64,000 bases of DNA, from the NCBI GenBank assembly GCA_024734495.1, contig JALMQS010000128.1:17725079-17789078 (forward strand), in the 5' to 3' direction. This stretch comes from Forficula auricularia (Eukaryota > Arthropoda > Insecta > Dermaptera > Forficulidae). The translations under genes and the position numbers were made by a program. The notes below the pieces were generated by a model. The model was not told the origin of the DNA and searched no databases. It saw only the letters and a list, made by a program, of their open reading frames with translations. This document shows, piece after piece, positions 30,842-44,636 of the stretch. The first letter of the stretch is position 1; every line of letters starts with the position of its first letter.

Positions 30842-33800
30842 TTATTCCTCAATATTTTCCTGACTGGTGTTAAAACTTGATGGACACTCGTATCTAACCA
30901 ATAGTCTTTCCCTAGGAGCTAGAAAAAATAAAAAAAATAAATAATTTTAGATTAATCTTTTGGAGAAATTGTCAATCATAAATATATATCTTACCAGATT
31001 TTGGAAAAATAATTTTTTCTAAATTTATAAATGGTGCTTCGAAAAATAAGGATAAAATTATTGCAATAAGCGATGAAAATATGAAATCGCCAAAAAATAA
31101 TGGAATCTAAAATCGAGAAGTTATTTTTAAAAATTTATTTCATTTCATAAATACATTAAAATAGTAAATTAAACATACAATTATCTTATCAGAAAGATAA
31201 CTCGTATATCTATATGATGAAAGTAGAGCCACCTGAAGCGACATGTGCACAATAAATATCGCATAAGTTAGTCGAGACAACGGAATAAAAATCTTCCAGG
31301 ATAAAAATTTATTAATAATTCCTAAAATAAAATAATTATTTGATTTTGCTTATATTACTATTCAGGGGAGAGTAAACCAATTGAATCCGTTAATTGTTGT
31401 TACTTGTAACTGGTCATTGTTAAAATAAAAAAAAAATCGTATTCTTTTAATTTCAAGGGTAACTTGCTACGCAATTGAAATAAATTTAATAATTTGATAA
31501 TTTTTTTATTTATTTATATTCATCCACTAAAGAGTTTCGGTAACCACAGGTTTACCATCTTCAGTAATAAAAATCGTTTTAGTTTTTGCAGATAGCTAAT
31601 ATAAACATCTCATTCTTAATTTGTCTTCATAGATCTTGAGATTCAGATGAATGAATACCCTTGTGTGAGTGTAAAATCCATAAAAACAAATCAAGAATCA
31701 TATGTTTATTATATATATAGACAATCTCTAAAAAATAAAATGATTGACAAGTATAAAAGAATTCAAATTACATACAGTCATTTATCTTGTATATTTATAA
31801 AAGATCTTGTACTTATACTCACTATCCTTTTTTGGGAGCAACTGTAACTTTAAATATAAAGTTACTAGTTTCTTTAATTATTTTTGTTTCATGGGATCTC
31901 ATACCTTACCAAGATTTTATCTGAAATACTAATTTAGCGAATTTGGTCTTAAAATTGAATCATTATTATCCACAGTAACAGATAATTCATACAATTTTGT
32001 AAAAGCTTTAAGGAATTCGGATGACTATAAACCTTTAAGTGAAAGTTAAAAAAAAATATATTTTATTAAAATTTTAATTAATATTTCATTATTTTTGATT
32101 TAGTGAAGAGGTGAATCAGTGAATGATAAAATTGATTTAGAAATGAATAAAATAGAATTACTTAAACCTCTTCATTAAGCTGCTCTCACATTGTCCAACA
32201 TTGTGGTTTCGGCAGATTTTAAAAATGCCTTAAGAAATTCCTCCTGCTTCTAAATATCATTACTTTATGGAAAATTTTCTGCTCATACACCAGATAAATC
32301 GAAATTTTTTATCAGTAATTCGCAACTAACTTGAAACTGCAATTAGTTCCCCAAAATGAATGGAAATAGTTCTTATACTCAGTTCTTTAAAATTAAAGTA
32401 ATTATTAAATAGTTCTCTTATGTTTCTGTTAGTATTCATTATGTTTATTATGATTAAATAAATAAATCAATAAATGGATCATAAGTAAACGCAAGTTACC
32501 TCCATTTCCTGAAACACAGGCATAAACAATGCAGCCTATAAAAGCAGCCCATGCATGTCGATAAGTTGCCAAATAAAGAGCTTCAATAAATCGATGTCGT
32601 TGATAATCTGTCTGATTGAATGGATAAATGGATACCAATACACCAAATCCATAAGCAAGAACAATAGTCCATAATAATGTCAGAGATTTCTGTAAAATTT
32701 TATGAAATATATATTTATTTAATTTTTTTCTTTTTGTTAGCAATTATTCACTTCCTTCAAATTTCCACGTTTATTTGCCTAAACCTTAATTTATAAATAA
32801 CCCATTCCTATAACAAAAAATCAGGGTTACTCTCGTAAAATGTACATACCTAATTCCACAGGAACTCTTATTGTGGCTTATTCATAAAGTAAGGTGTGTA
32901 TTTCAATTAATCTAGAAATTTGGATGAGCTTAAGATTGCCTTAAATAAATAAATATAACTTTTTTATTTTTTAATTAACTAATGAGCATCAAACTATTGT
33001 TTTCTATTTTTATACACATATCGTCGCCTTAGAGTGTAAACTTGCTAACTCACAAGGAAATTACAGGGCAGAGAAAAAAACAAACAAAATTTAATATTGT
33101 TGTTATGGAAAAACCATTTTTCTTATTTTTTTCTACAACTTACGATCGTAATTTTAAGTGGCAGTTTTACTTGGACGATGCTGCATCTCTTTTTCTTTCG
33201 AATGGAATTAATAAGTCATATCGTCGGCTTAGAGGGTAAACCTGCTAACTCCATTTTTTATCATATATGACATATTAATACTGTTCGAAATAAAAAGAGA
33301 TGCAGCATCGTCCAAATAAAACTGCTACTTAAAATTACGATCGTAAGTTGTAGAAAAAGAAATGTGAAAAATAGTTTTTTCCATAACAACAATATTAAAT
33401 TTTGTTTGTTTTTTCTCTGCCCTGTAAAATTTTCTTGTTGTGAGTTAGCAGGTTTACTCTCTAAGGCGACGATATATGATAAAAAATGGATTTAGTAGGT
33501 TTACACTCTAAGGCGAAGATATGAAATTGTTATTCTTCGAATTTCAAATATAGAATCTTAATTTAAATAAATAACTAATAATAATCATCATCAAGTAAGT
33601 ATATTGTCTTAAGCCTGGTTTGACGCAACATCCCTCACCCACTCAACTATCTCACGCGAACTCTTTGACTTTTCTAAAAGTCTCATCTATTTAATTATCT
33701 GGAGAAAATATTCTAATCTAGGTCTTCCCCTTCCTCTGAGTTATAAGGTCTGCCTATCATATGATCTCTTCTCATCTTCACATTCTTCCAGTCTTCTCTT

Positions 33801-36800
33801 TTCTCTAATTTCTTCAAGAACATCCTCGTTTGGTATTTTATAAATATTAATTTTAATTATAAATAATGAGTGTGTTTTCAGTTCAAAAATGGCCAACTTA
33901 CACTATCCCTTGTTTGGAAATGATCTTTGTTTTTATATATATAATAGCCCGTGATCATCCCTAGCACATAGGGTCCAAATCGAGAATGAGTGGTTGAGTA
34001 AATATCTGGAGGACCACTAAAACAATACAATTAGTGACATAAAAATTTCTTCCTGTAAAAAAAGGAAACGAATAAATATAGAAATGAAATATTTCTAAGA
34101 CCCTCACCACTCAGGTATATGGGTATTAATTCGTGGAGCGTGGACTCGACCAAAGCAGTTGTTTTATATTTAATATGAGTACCTGTTCAGATATCCTGGA
34201 CTCAAGTGATTGACGTAGGCTATACTAAAGACGACAATGACACTTGCGAGGACAGCGACCCAGCAAAGAGCGATCCCCAACGCGGGCCAAATCCACAGAG
34301 GAAAGAGCAGAATTGGAGTCAACCAAAAAAGTTGCATATCAACGGCCAAATACCACGCCTGTCCTATACACGGAATATAACAATATTTTTTATTAAGCTT
34401 ATATATCATTATTATTTAATATTGTTTTTCAAAGATTTAAGATAATAATTTCTAATTTAAGATTCGTAGAGATGTGGAAAAAATAAACCCTCTAGAACGT
34501 TTCGTCGATTTATTCCCACTACATCAGCAACTTAGATTTTAGTGATTTGACATTAAAACTAATAAAGTAAAAAACAAAAAGTGAATTAAATACTAGGACC
34601 GAGTAATTTATAAATCATGGAGACTAATCATCCTAAAAATGTATTATGTTGATTAATCCGTCTAGACTTATTTTGTTGTATCAATCTAGAAAGAAAAAAT
34701 TCTACTATGTCTCAATTATTTTTATCTTTATTTCAACCAATGTTGCTCTAACCAATTGAGTGCTTGAAAAAGTCTCGAGAGAGACGAAACGTTGTACAAA
34801 AATTGAATAAGAGCTTCAATAAAAAACATTGTCCAAAGAACTGTGAATTTTTAATCTAAAAATGTATGTTCTCTGGACCATTTTTCAGAAAAATTATGAA
34901 TTAATATTACTATATATAATTGAATCGGTCATTTCAAAATCCACATAAGTCAAGATTTTTCCAAACATGCTTTTTTTTGTCGCGAACACTTTATTAAAGG
35001 TAAACTCATAATCTGAGTAAAACCATCACGTCAGTACATTCTTTCCTATTGAAACAGCACCCCGAAGTGGTCGGTCGTTCATTGCTTAAACGACACAGGT
35101 CAGTGACTTAAGTTTGATTCCTGAAAAGTTCTGATTGTATGACTTAAGTGGTTTTTGGAATGACCGATTCAATTATTTTAATCGAAACCCTTGTAAAGTA
35201 AACATATTTATCTCTATGTATTAGAAATTAGATTATAATACAGGGCAGTTCTTTAAAATTTAACATTGTATTTTAAGTAGGTACTCTAAAATCACTAACG
35301 GATACGATTTCTACCGGTCTGATTTAATTCTAATCTGGACCTGCCTAATTTTTGTAGGACCCGGTTCAAATACTGACTTTAAAGTATAAGAAAAATAAAA
35401 TAAATAAATTTACTCTAAAAATTAATTACTCAGGATTGGATGAAGGCAGCCCGGGAATAAATAAGAGATAAGAGACTATTTCCAACAAATAAAATTTATT
35501 GGAAATGTTTTTCCCTTATAATATTGTTTTGATACAGACGTTTCGGAGGATCTTCCCTCCTTCTTCAGGGTTTAAAAGGGCCAATGAAGGAAACATATAG
35601 TACTCTTCCTTCTTGCCTCCTCTCTCAGTGTTAGTTGGTATGTAGAGAATACTTAAAGACTTCCCATCATCAGTAGAATTTCATCCAATCCTGAGATATT
35701 AATAAATCATTCCGTCTCCAAAGAAAAATCTCTAACGTAGTAATTAATTAATTAATCGCGGAACCAAACTCGCTTAACCATTCTCGGAGCGGCTCTTCTC
35801 TCAATTACAATGAATTTATTATTTCAATAGACTTATTTTTCAAATTGCTATGTGCTCCTTTTTGAAGATATTAGTATAGTGAACTTTCTCTTCTACCAAC
35901 AGTTTTTTTTTTTTTATTAAATACGAAGGATGTCGCTTCTGGTCAACATCAATCAACCTGGGGAGAGACTTTTAAATTAATATTAGCCAAGGAAATTACT
36001 TCTCCAAGGTAAGTTTGAATCAGCATATCATAAATTGAATTCCTAGCGTTTAGCTATTACACTACACTAGTCCCCTCAAAACAAATGATCTCATTTACCG
36101 GAAGTGTGGCCCCATCTCCAGCTTCCTCTTGGACATAATTATTGACGTAAAGAAGTAAATGCCACCAATGCTTTTTGCAACCGTTTTCAAAAGTATCCGT
36201 TGCTAGTGGCCAATAAGGTCCATCACCAAAAAATTTAAAAATTGTTACATGGATGAATATCATAATAGCAAGAAGTGGAGTTAATCTATAAAAGATAAAA
36301 TAAACAAATATAATCAAAAGGGTATTTTTCCGAGAATAGCAGATTTGTTTATATTAATTAATAAACTATACATCATAGTGTGCGACTTCTGCTTGATATA
36401 AATAAATAAATATATCTCGGGATTGGCGTAGTTGAAAAATAAAGTATTAACTAAAAGCTAACTAAAGAATAAAGACTAAATCGACAAGTACTTTTAACAT
36501 AATTAATCATTTAGTTTTTGTTAGGAATCTATATATATATATATAAAATTAAGGTTTTGTCTGTACATTGGTTCAAATCACGCCAAATTTTGGTTGCACA
36601 CGTTTCAAGCAAAGTTATGAACGAAAACACCCTCAAAAAATTCCTGTCTGTATGTATGTATGTCTGTCTATCTGTTTCCGTCGTTTCCGAAAAGTTGCTC
36701 ACGATTCACGCAAAAACGGCTAAAGGGATTATTATGAAATTTCATATTTACATCAGATGTCTTCTAACTTACGTTTTTAGCTATAACGTTTTGATATTTT

Positions 36801-39800
36801 GACCCCAGAAGAGGGTTGGGGGGGGGGGCGCACGAATGAAAATTATCAAATAACTCCTAAACTATTAACCCTACGGCAAATTTTATAATAAACAAAGTTA
36901 TAGGGGATGTGATTTCTGACAACTTTTGTTTAAAAAAATTTCCCAAAAAACCACCCAAAAAGGGGGGCGGGGGGTGAAAAAATGTAAATTCTTGCCCTTG
37001 GAGCAAACTAAACCAAATTTTGTATACATAATCTCTGGGCCTCTAGAGAGCTAGAAATGCAAAAACTAACCACCCAAAATGGGGGGAGGGTCAAAAAATG
37101 AAAATTCTTTCTCTTGGGCCCTCAACTAAATTTTGTATACATAATCTGTGGGTCACTAGAAGGCTAGAAATGCAAAAACTGGGTGCGGAAGGTGGGTGCG
37201 GGGGTGGAATGGGGGTGGGGTGAGGAGTGAGGCGGAGTAAGGTGGGGGTGCAGGGGGTGGTGCGGGGTGGAGTCCAGGGCGCTAGGCGGGGGTGTGGTGC
37301 GCAGGGTTGGAGGGCACGGGGTGGGGTCCGGGGTGGATGGGGTGCGGGGCCCGAGGTGGGTGGGGTGCGGGCGGGGGTTGGGAACGGGTGCATGGTGCGG
37401 GGTGGGGGTGCTGGAGGGGTTTGGTGGGTTCGGGGGGGGGGCATGGTGCGGGAGTGGGGGTGCTGGGTAGTGGGGGTGAGGGTGGGGTTCGAGGGTTGGG
37501 GGTCCAGGGGGCGTGCTCCCTGGCTAGCAAGAGAGCCGCCGAAGGCGGGCCTTGCAGCTAGTATACATATAATATTTTTAAAAACAGGGTATTCTCCACT
37601 CAATTAGGTAACTGGCGAACTCTGTCGACAGCCAAAGTCAAAACATTTTTTCATGATATCACTTCTAAGAATTTTATTTATACATGTCTTTGTACATTAT
37701 GACTCTTAAACTTTTTTCAATTATAAAAGCTATGTTATTAAACTTTTAATAAGTATTTGATTTCAGACATCCTTACTTTAAACCCAACAGTTTTTAATTT
37801 GTTTTTTTCATTTTTCATTAGTGTTGCTGTATTTGTTTCAACTTACGAATGATTGGAAATAAAATAATAAATCATCTAAATATTTTAAGCTTCAATACAA
37901 ACAAGGCTGTATCATGAAAATGGTCTAATTGTGGAGCTATGGTAAAATCAACTTTTTTTTCATTTTGATGAATGAAATAGAGGCCCGCACTTTTTGTTAC
38001 CTGTATTATACTATTTTTGTATTAATCTATACAATATTTATTTCAAGCAGAAGATGCACTGTTTATTTATTCCTTGTAACAAGTATAGATACACAATTTG
38101 AAATTAACCAGTATGTACTTATTATATTTATTTTACCTAATATATCGATGAAAAAAATACAAAGGTACATTGAAATATTGAGCATCCTGCAGATTTTTTA
38201 GTCCTATATAAGTGACAAGTAATCCTCCTATGAAAAAAAACGTGTCCACTGAGAGAAATGCGTTTGATAAATATAGCCGGGAAAAATCAGTCAGATACTA
38301 AGAAATTACGATGGAAAATAAATATATAATCAACGAATTATTATTAATTAATTTTGTTTTCTTAAAAAACTTACGTTGAAGGCGTATGTCTTATTAACTG
38401 TAGGAAAAAAATAGAATAATAAATATCGGTGGCCGAGAATGACCCATGCGATAGAGAGAACTTTGATCCCGTTGATAGGCTCCAGAGCCCAATCAGGGCT
38501 TTCGGTGTTAAATAATTTTCGACCATTGTAGATAAGAGAAAATTGTCGAAGCCAGGTGAAAGTTGGTCTTGATTCGGAGGAGGATTGAAAATCATATACA
38601 GAACAAATTAAAATCCAAGCAGTCCAAATTGCAAAAAATGAGCTAAAATTAAAAAAAAAATAATAAAATAAATAAATAAAAATAAAATAATAATAAAAAA
38701 AGCAAGATATTATGTAAATAGAAAATAAATAATGAATAAGTATTTTATTGAATGTTTAAAAAAAATTGGGTTTGGGGGCTTAAGATCTCCAACTTTACAT
38801 ATACGTAAATAAAAATTATACCTTTTTACGAGTCTTGAAAAAAAAAATTACCTTCTAGGGTTTCTGGCCTATCGCAGTATTCAATTCACTCAACTTTTTT
38901 TTATTTTTTTGATTATTCGTGTTTAAAAATGTCTGAAAGATATGATAAAATAAGCTGACGTTCTGATGTGGCCATCCACTTGACTTACCATACACCCTGG
39001 CACCTAAAATTATTTATAATCTTGTAGGGGGGGGGGGTAGTTTTTGCATTTTTATACTTCTGGTGTCCCAATGATTATGTATACAAAATTTGGTTGAGTT
39101 TGGTAAATGGCCAAGATTTTCATTTTTTGACCCTACACCCCCACCCCTCTTTTTTGGGCGGTTAGTTTTTGCATTTTTAGACTTCTGGGGTCTCACTGAC
39201 TATAAATCGAATGTTTTCTACATTTGATTCAATCGCGAATCAAATGTAGGTAATTGTTGTCAAATATTGAGTGAAAATAATATCTGAACTTATATATTTC
39301 TAACTTGAAATAATGATGTTAAATAAATTTATAATTTTTCTCATTAATATATCAAAGAATAATTGATATATCAACGAGAATTATTTGAAATAGAATAATT
39401 TGTATGCATATTCCAATTTTGAGTCCTAAGTATGCGATACATTCTTCTGGAGACTCAGTCGGAAAGACAGACATTCTATTTTATTAATATTTGTAAATAT
39501 TTCATAATAGCTTACATTGCAAAGATATCCAGTGAAGTGACTTTGGCTTGAAATGTTTGGTTCTCCCTTGCCTGGCATCCAACTACTTGATTAATTTTAA
39601 AAGGAATCTTGATAGGAACTTTCGATAACCAGTCGGATAATTGTTGCTGTATCTCTTCTGGCGAACAACTTTTTGGAAAGCAAATTCCAAAACTGATGCT
39701 GATATCAAACTGAAATGGAAATAAATATTATTTAGTATTATTATTTTGTGATTAATGGAAAGAAACACTAACGACGAATTCAGTCATAGACTTAATTCAT

Positions 39801-42800
39801 TTAATCAAAAACATTGAAACTAAAAAAATTCTTCTTCTTCTTCTTAATCATTCAAATAAAGACACAGGTGTCTGTTTATCCAATGTATTCCAGCCTTCGG
39901 GGTCGTAGCTTTCCTTCCATCTTTTCTTTGGTCTGCCTCTGCTTCTGTACCCCCCTGGACGGTTTATGCAGAACAATCTTCGGGAGACGGTCGTTAGACT
40001 TTTTTTCCACATGTTAGGCCCAATATCGCCTTCAATTATTAACCCATTCAACTATATCTTTTATCCCGCTTCGATTCCTTAGTTCTTCACTGAGACTAAA
40101 CTCAAATTTTAATATTTGTTATTATTAAATTAATATTTCAATCATTTCAATTGTAAAATTTTCTAAATTTAAATAAAGATCTAGTATAAGACAATCTTTC
40201 GTAAGTTCTTAAGAAATTGTAAGTCTACTTCTATGGACAATTTGAACTTTTATATGATCAAAATAATTGTTTTTAAAAGTGTCGAATATTTAGAAGTTTA
40301 TTTTTTGCGGCGAATTAAATAATCTAATATTAATTATTAAATCTCTCCTTACTTTTGATGTTGGATTGACTGAAGCTAAGCAGTACTGAGGAATTACAGA
40401 CTCTTTATCATCATTAAGATCCATACATTCGTCAAATTGACCCAAAGATATAAGGTTGCCGGTTAGAAGACCAGGAGGAATCTTTCCCCATGCATCAATC
40501 ACTAAAATAAAAAATAAATTATAGAAATAGGAAGTGATTGAAATACAGGTTGATTGTCGTATTCTATAGAATGAGGATTATAAAATTATATTCCTAAAAA
40601 CTTTAATAAAAAATCAATTAAAAAATATACAGAAATAAGGTATTTTTTTCTTATGGAATATTTTTAGCGGCCTTAAAAGTGACGCAACAATATCTGTCGG
40701 TCCTTCTCTCTGACGGAGAGAGCACTGTAGCTCTTATGCCAATCAAAATACAAACTTGAAATTTACCAACTATAGATATGTACATTAATTTTTCCCAAAA
40801 TCAAAAATTGTAATAAAATTGTAATTAATTGACTATTTGAAGAGAAGATCGACTTTTCCATGGACTTGAAAATATATTTTTTTTTTATCATAGTCGTTAG
40901 ATAAGTAACCCCGTTAAGATCAAATTAAGAATAATTTGGCTGTTGTTTCTTTGTTTTGTTTTTAATTTAATTCACTTTAAAATGACGGTCTGAGAGGTGA
41001 GAAGTGGTAATTTTTATGTGATTTTTGAAACTATCGTCGTTCAAAAGTGACTTAATTTTAAATTATAAAAAATTCCACGAAATCACTCATTCTCTCTTTA
41101 CCAACGACAAATAATAACTTATTTGATATCTCAAGTACTATTTTCGAAGATATAAGTTACCTAAAGATTCTGTCTGACTCGGTTTATTTTTATTTTCTAA
41201 TTAAAATATCTAGATCAAATTTGCAACTGCCTTAGTCCCCCGCAGCCCCTCCCTGCCCCGTACGCTAGCGTGGGACCAGCAAAGGGGCAGAGGCGATCTA
41301 ATCCCTGGGTTACAGGCTACCTCAAACCAGACAAGATATATATATATATGCGCTGGAATGCATCTTACTCTAGATTGTACTAAAACAAATGAAACCCGAG
41401 CAACTTGCGCGAATTGCAACGGCGAACACCCGGCAAACTACCGCGGCTGTCAAGTAGCCAAGCAGCTACAAGAAATACGCAACAAACAAAAAAAATAAAA
41501 AACACCACAGATATGGCTGCCAAAACGAATAGAAACCTGGAACAACAAAAAACAAATTCCAATGAGCAAAAAGCGAACACAGCATCGAATGAACTAATCT
41601 CGCAACAGCAAACGAGCTATGCAAAGATAACTCAAAAAGAAATCACTACCACTGCAATAAATCCAGTGGAAAAAATGCTACAAGATATTATAATCAAGCT
41701 AAATCAGCTAGAAAACCAATACAGCAACATAAACCAAAGGTTAGAAAAATTAGAACAAATACAATACTCACAAGTTCAACTTTAAAACATGAAAAATTTA
41801 ACAATTATGGCCTGGAATGCCAACGGACTCCTGCACAAACGTAATGAACTCCAAACAGTACTGGAAATAAACAATATAGATATATGTCTTATATCCGAAA
41901 CGCATGCCACTCGAGAGACAATATGTAAAATAAAAGGATATAATTTTTATCACTCCTATCACCCCAGCAATTGCGCAAGGGGCGGAAGCGGTATCCTAAT
42001 AAAACAAAGCATTCAACACTATGAAGATACTATACTACAAACAGAGAAAGCTCAAATCACATCAACAACAATTAAAACAAAAAAATATCCCATCACAATT
42101 GCTAGTATATACTGTCCACCCCGACATAAATTAGAAGAACATGAATTTACAGAAATAATACAACAGCTTGGAAATCGTTTCATTCTTGGTGGTGACTTTA
42201 ACTCAAAGCACACACACTGGGGATCTAGATTGATCACCACTAAAGGTCAAGCACTCATGAGAGCTATTCGTTCAAATAAATGTGAAGTCCTATCAACAGG
42301 AAAGCCAACGTACTGGCCCGCGGATCAAAACAAACAACCAGATCTAATAGACTTTTTCATTACCAAGAATATACATTCTAACTACATTATGATAGAGGAA
42401 AATAATGAATTGAGCTCTGATCATACACCAATTATACTCACACTAAGTGAAAACCCAATCCAGAAACCCCACAACCCAGTATTGGTCAACAAAGGTACAG
42501 ACTGGATAAGTTTCAGGATAGAACTGGCTCGAAATATTGACCTAAAGACCTCAATCGAAACCCAAGAAGACCTCGAGACAGAACTAAGCAAACTGGTTAA
42601 CAGCATACAAAGTGCAGCTTGGAACAACACCCCAGAAATAAAAATAAAATTGCATGGAATAAATTATCCACGCGAAGTCATCCACCTCATTCGGGAGAAA
42701 CGAAAAGCGAGGAAAAAATGGCTACAAACTCGCGCGCCAGCACACAAAACAACCTGGAACCAACTCACTCGTCGCTTAAATACAGAAATACGGAATATTA

Positions 42801-44599
42801 AATCAACATCAGTCCAAGCCTACCTCAGCGAACTGTCGCCCGAACGGTGTACAGAATACTCCCTATGGAAAGCCACGAAATGGAACAAACGCCCCATTTT
42901 ACAAGCACCTCCACTCAAGGATGCTCAAAGAAATTGGATAAAGGATAACCAGAGCAAAGCTGATTTGTTTGCGGATTACTTGGCCAATACTTTCAAGCCA
43001 AACCCAGAAAGTACGAACCAACAACCACTTGAATATGCTGCGCTAAAAGATCATGAAACTAAAATCCAACCCACCACAATTAAAGAAATTCAAGAAATGA
43101 TCAAGTCAGAAATTAAAACGAAGAAAGCCCCAGGATATGACCTAATAACAGGGCAAATCCTAAAAAACCTACCTAGAAAGGCTATTGTTCAAATTACCAA
43201 AATCACTAACGCAGTCTTTCGGCTAGAATATGTGCCACAACTCTGGAAGTTCGCAGAAGTTATTATGATACCCAAATCCGGCAAACCCCTAAATGAAATC
43301 ACATCCTACAGACCAATCTCACTCCTACCAGTCCTCTCCAAATTGTTTGAAAAGCTAATACTTAGAAGAATAACACCCATCATCGAAGAAAGAAAGTTAA
43401 TTCCAAACCACCAGTTTGGCTTTCGAAAAAAGCACTCGACAATCGATCAAGTGCATCGAATTATCACTAATATAGAACAAGCACTTGAAGAAAAGAAAGT
43501 AACCTCGGCAGTGTTTCTTGACGTCTCTCAAGCTTTCGACAAGGTCTGGCATGAAGGACTAAACCACAAAATAAGAAAAGCTCTTCCAGCATGCTACGCA
43601 AAAGTTTTTGAATCGTACCTTGCAGATCGATACTTCCGCATAAAACAAGAAGAAGCTTATTCTGAACTTAAAAAAATCAACGCTGGAGTACCACAAGGAA
43701 GTGTCTTGGGACCACTCCTTTATCTTCTCTATACCAGTGACCTCCCAGAAATTTGCTCTAATATAACAGCTACATTTGCAGATGATACCGCAATTCTAGC
43801 AACCGGACACAACAACTACGAATCTACACAAAAATTGAACACCTCACTTTCCAAAATCCAAGAATGGACTGCCAAATGGAGAATAAAACTCAACGAAACA
43901 AAATCGGTTCATGTTGACTTTACAAATAAAAAAGTCACGCACATACCTGTGTATATCAACAACAACATCATCCCATACTCCAATCAGGCCAAATATCTCG
44001 GAATGACGCTAGACACGCGTCTCCGATGGAAGGTGCATGTCAAGAAAAAAAGGGAGGAGCTTAATATCAACTTTAAAAAGATCTACTGGATAATTGGAAG
44101 AAATTCTTCAATGTCAATTGAAAATAAGCTCCTTTTATATAAGCAAGTACTCAAACCAGTGTGGACATACGGCATCCAGCTGTGGGGATGTACAGCACAG
44201 TCAAATAGAAACATTATACAAAGATTTCAAAATAATGTACTAAGGTGCATTGTAAATGCTCCTTGGTACATTCGAAACGCGGACCTCCATCGTGATCTTG
44301 GCGTGGAAACCGTCAGTGAAACCATTAAGAAGCTATCAGCAGCCCACCAGACGAGGCTGCAAGGGCATGTGAACGAGGAAGCCTTGCAACTACTCAACGT
44401 TGACACACAGACTCGCCGGCTGAAGCGTATCAAGCCTCATGAACTTTGTTAAAAACATTTTAATAAAAAATAGAGATAAAGACAATTATATATAAGAAAT
44501 ATATGATTGCTTGTTGTTTTGTGTTTTGTTTTAAGTTAAATCTATAGCAAAATTACTTATTAGCTGCGGCTAGCAGCTAGATTGTAATATTACTATTAA

Positions 44600-44636
<37 letters not shown>

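Larger units (their letters stand above)
41350..44618 (+). mobile_element. Jockey-clade LINE, 5'-truncated, with poly(A) tail
   Basis: It consists of a truncated ORF1, a complete ORF2, a 3' UTR and an A-run at 44600-44618. (AT)n sequence flanks both the 5' junction (41337-41349) and the tail, consistent with an AT-repeat target-site duplication. It sits antisense in intron 1 of the nrf-6-like gene. The preceding 41217-41336 is unusually GC-rich and not recognised. Confidence 0.88.

Noticed and set aside
31647..31847. 66-codon plus-strand frame within the nrf-6-like gene
   Set aside because: It lies in an intron, is AT-driven in composition and has no similarity I recognise.
41217..41340. GC-rich block upstream of the Jockey element as its 5' UTR or a host exon
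   Set aside because: It lies before the AT-repeat junction where the LINE is truncated, and no open frame or splice sites are convincing. Left unassigned.
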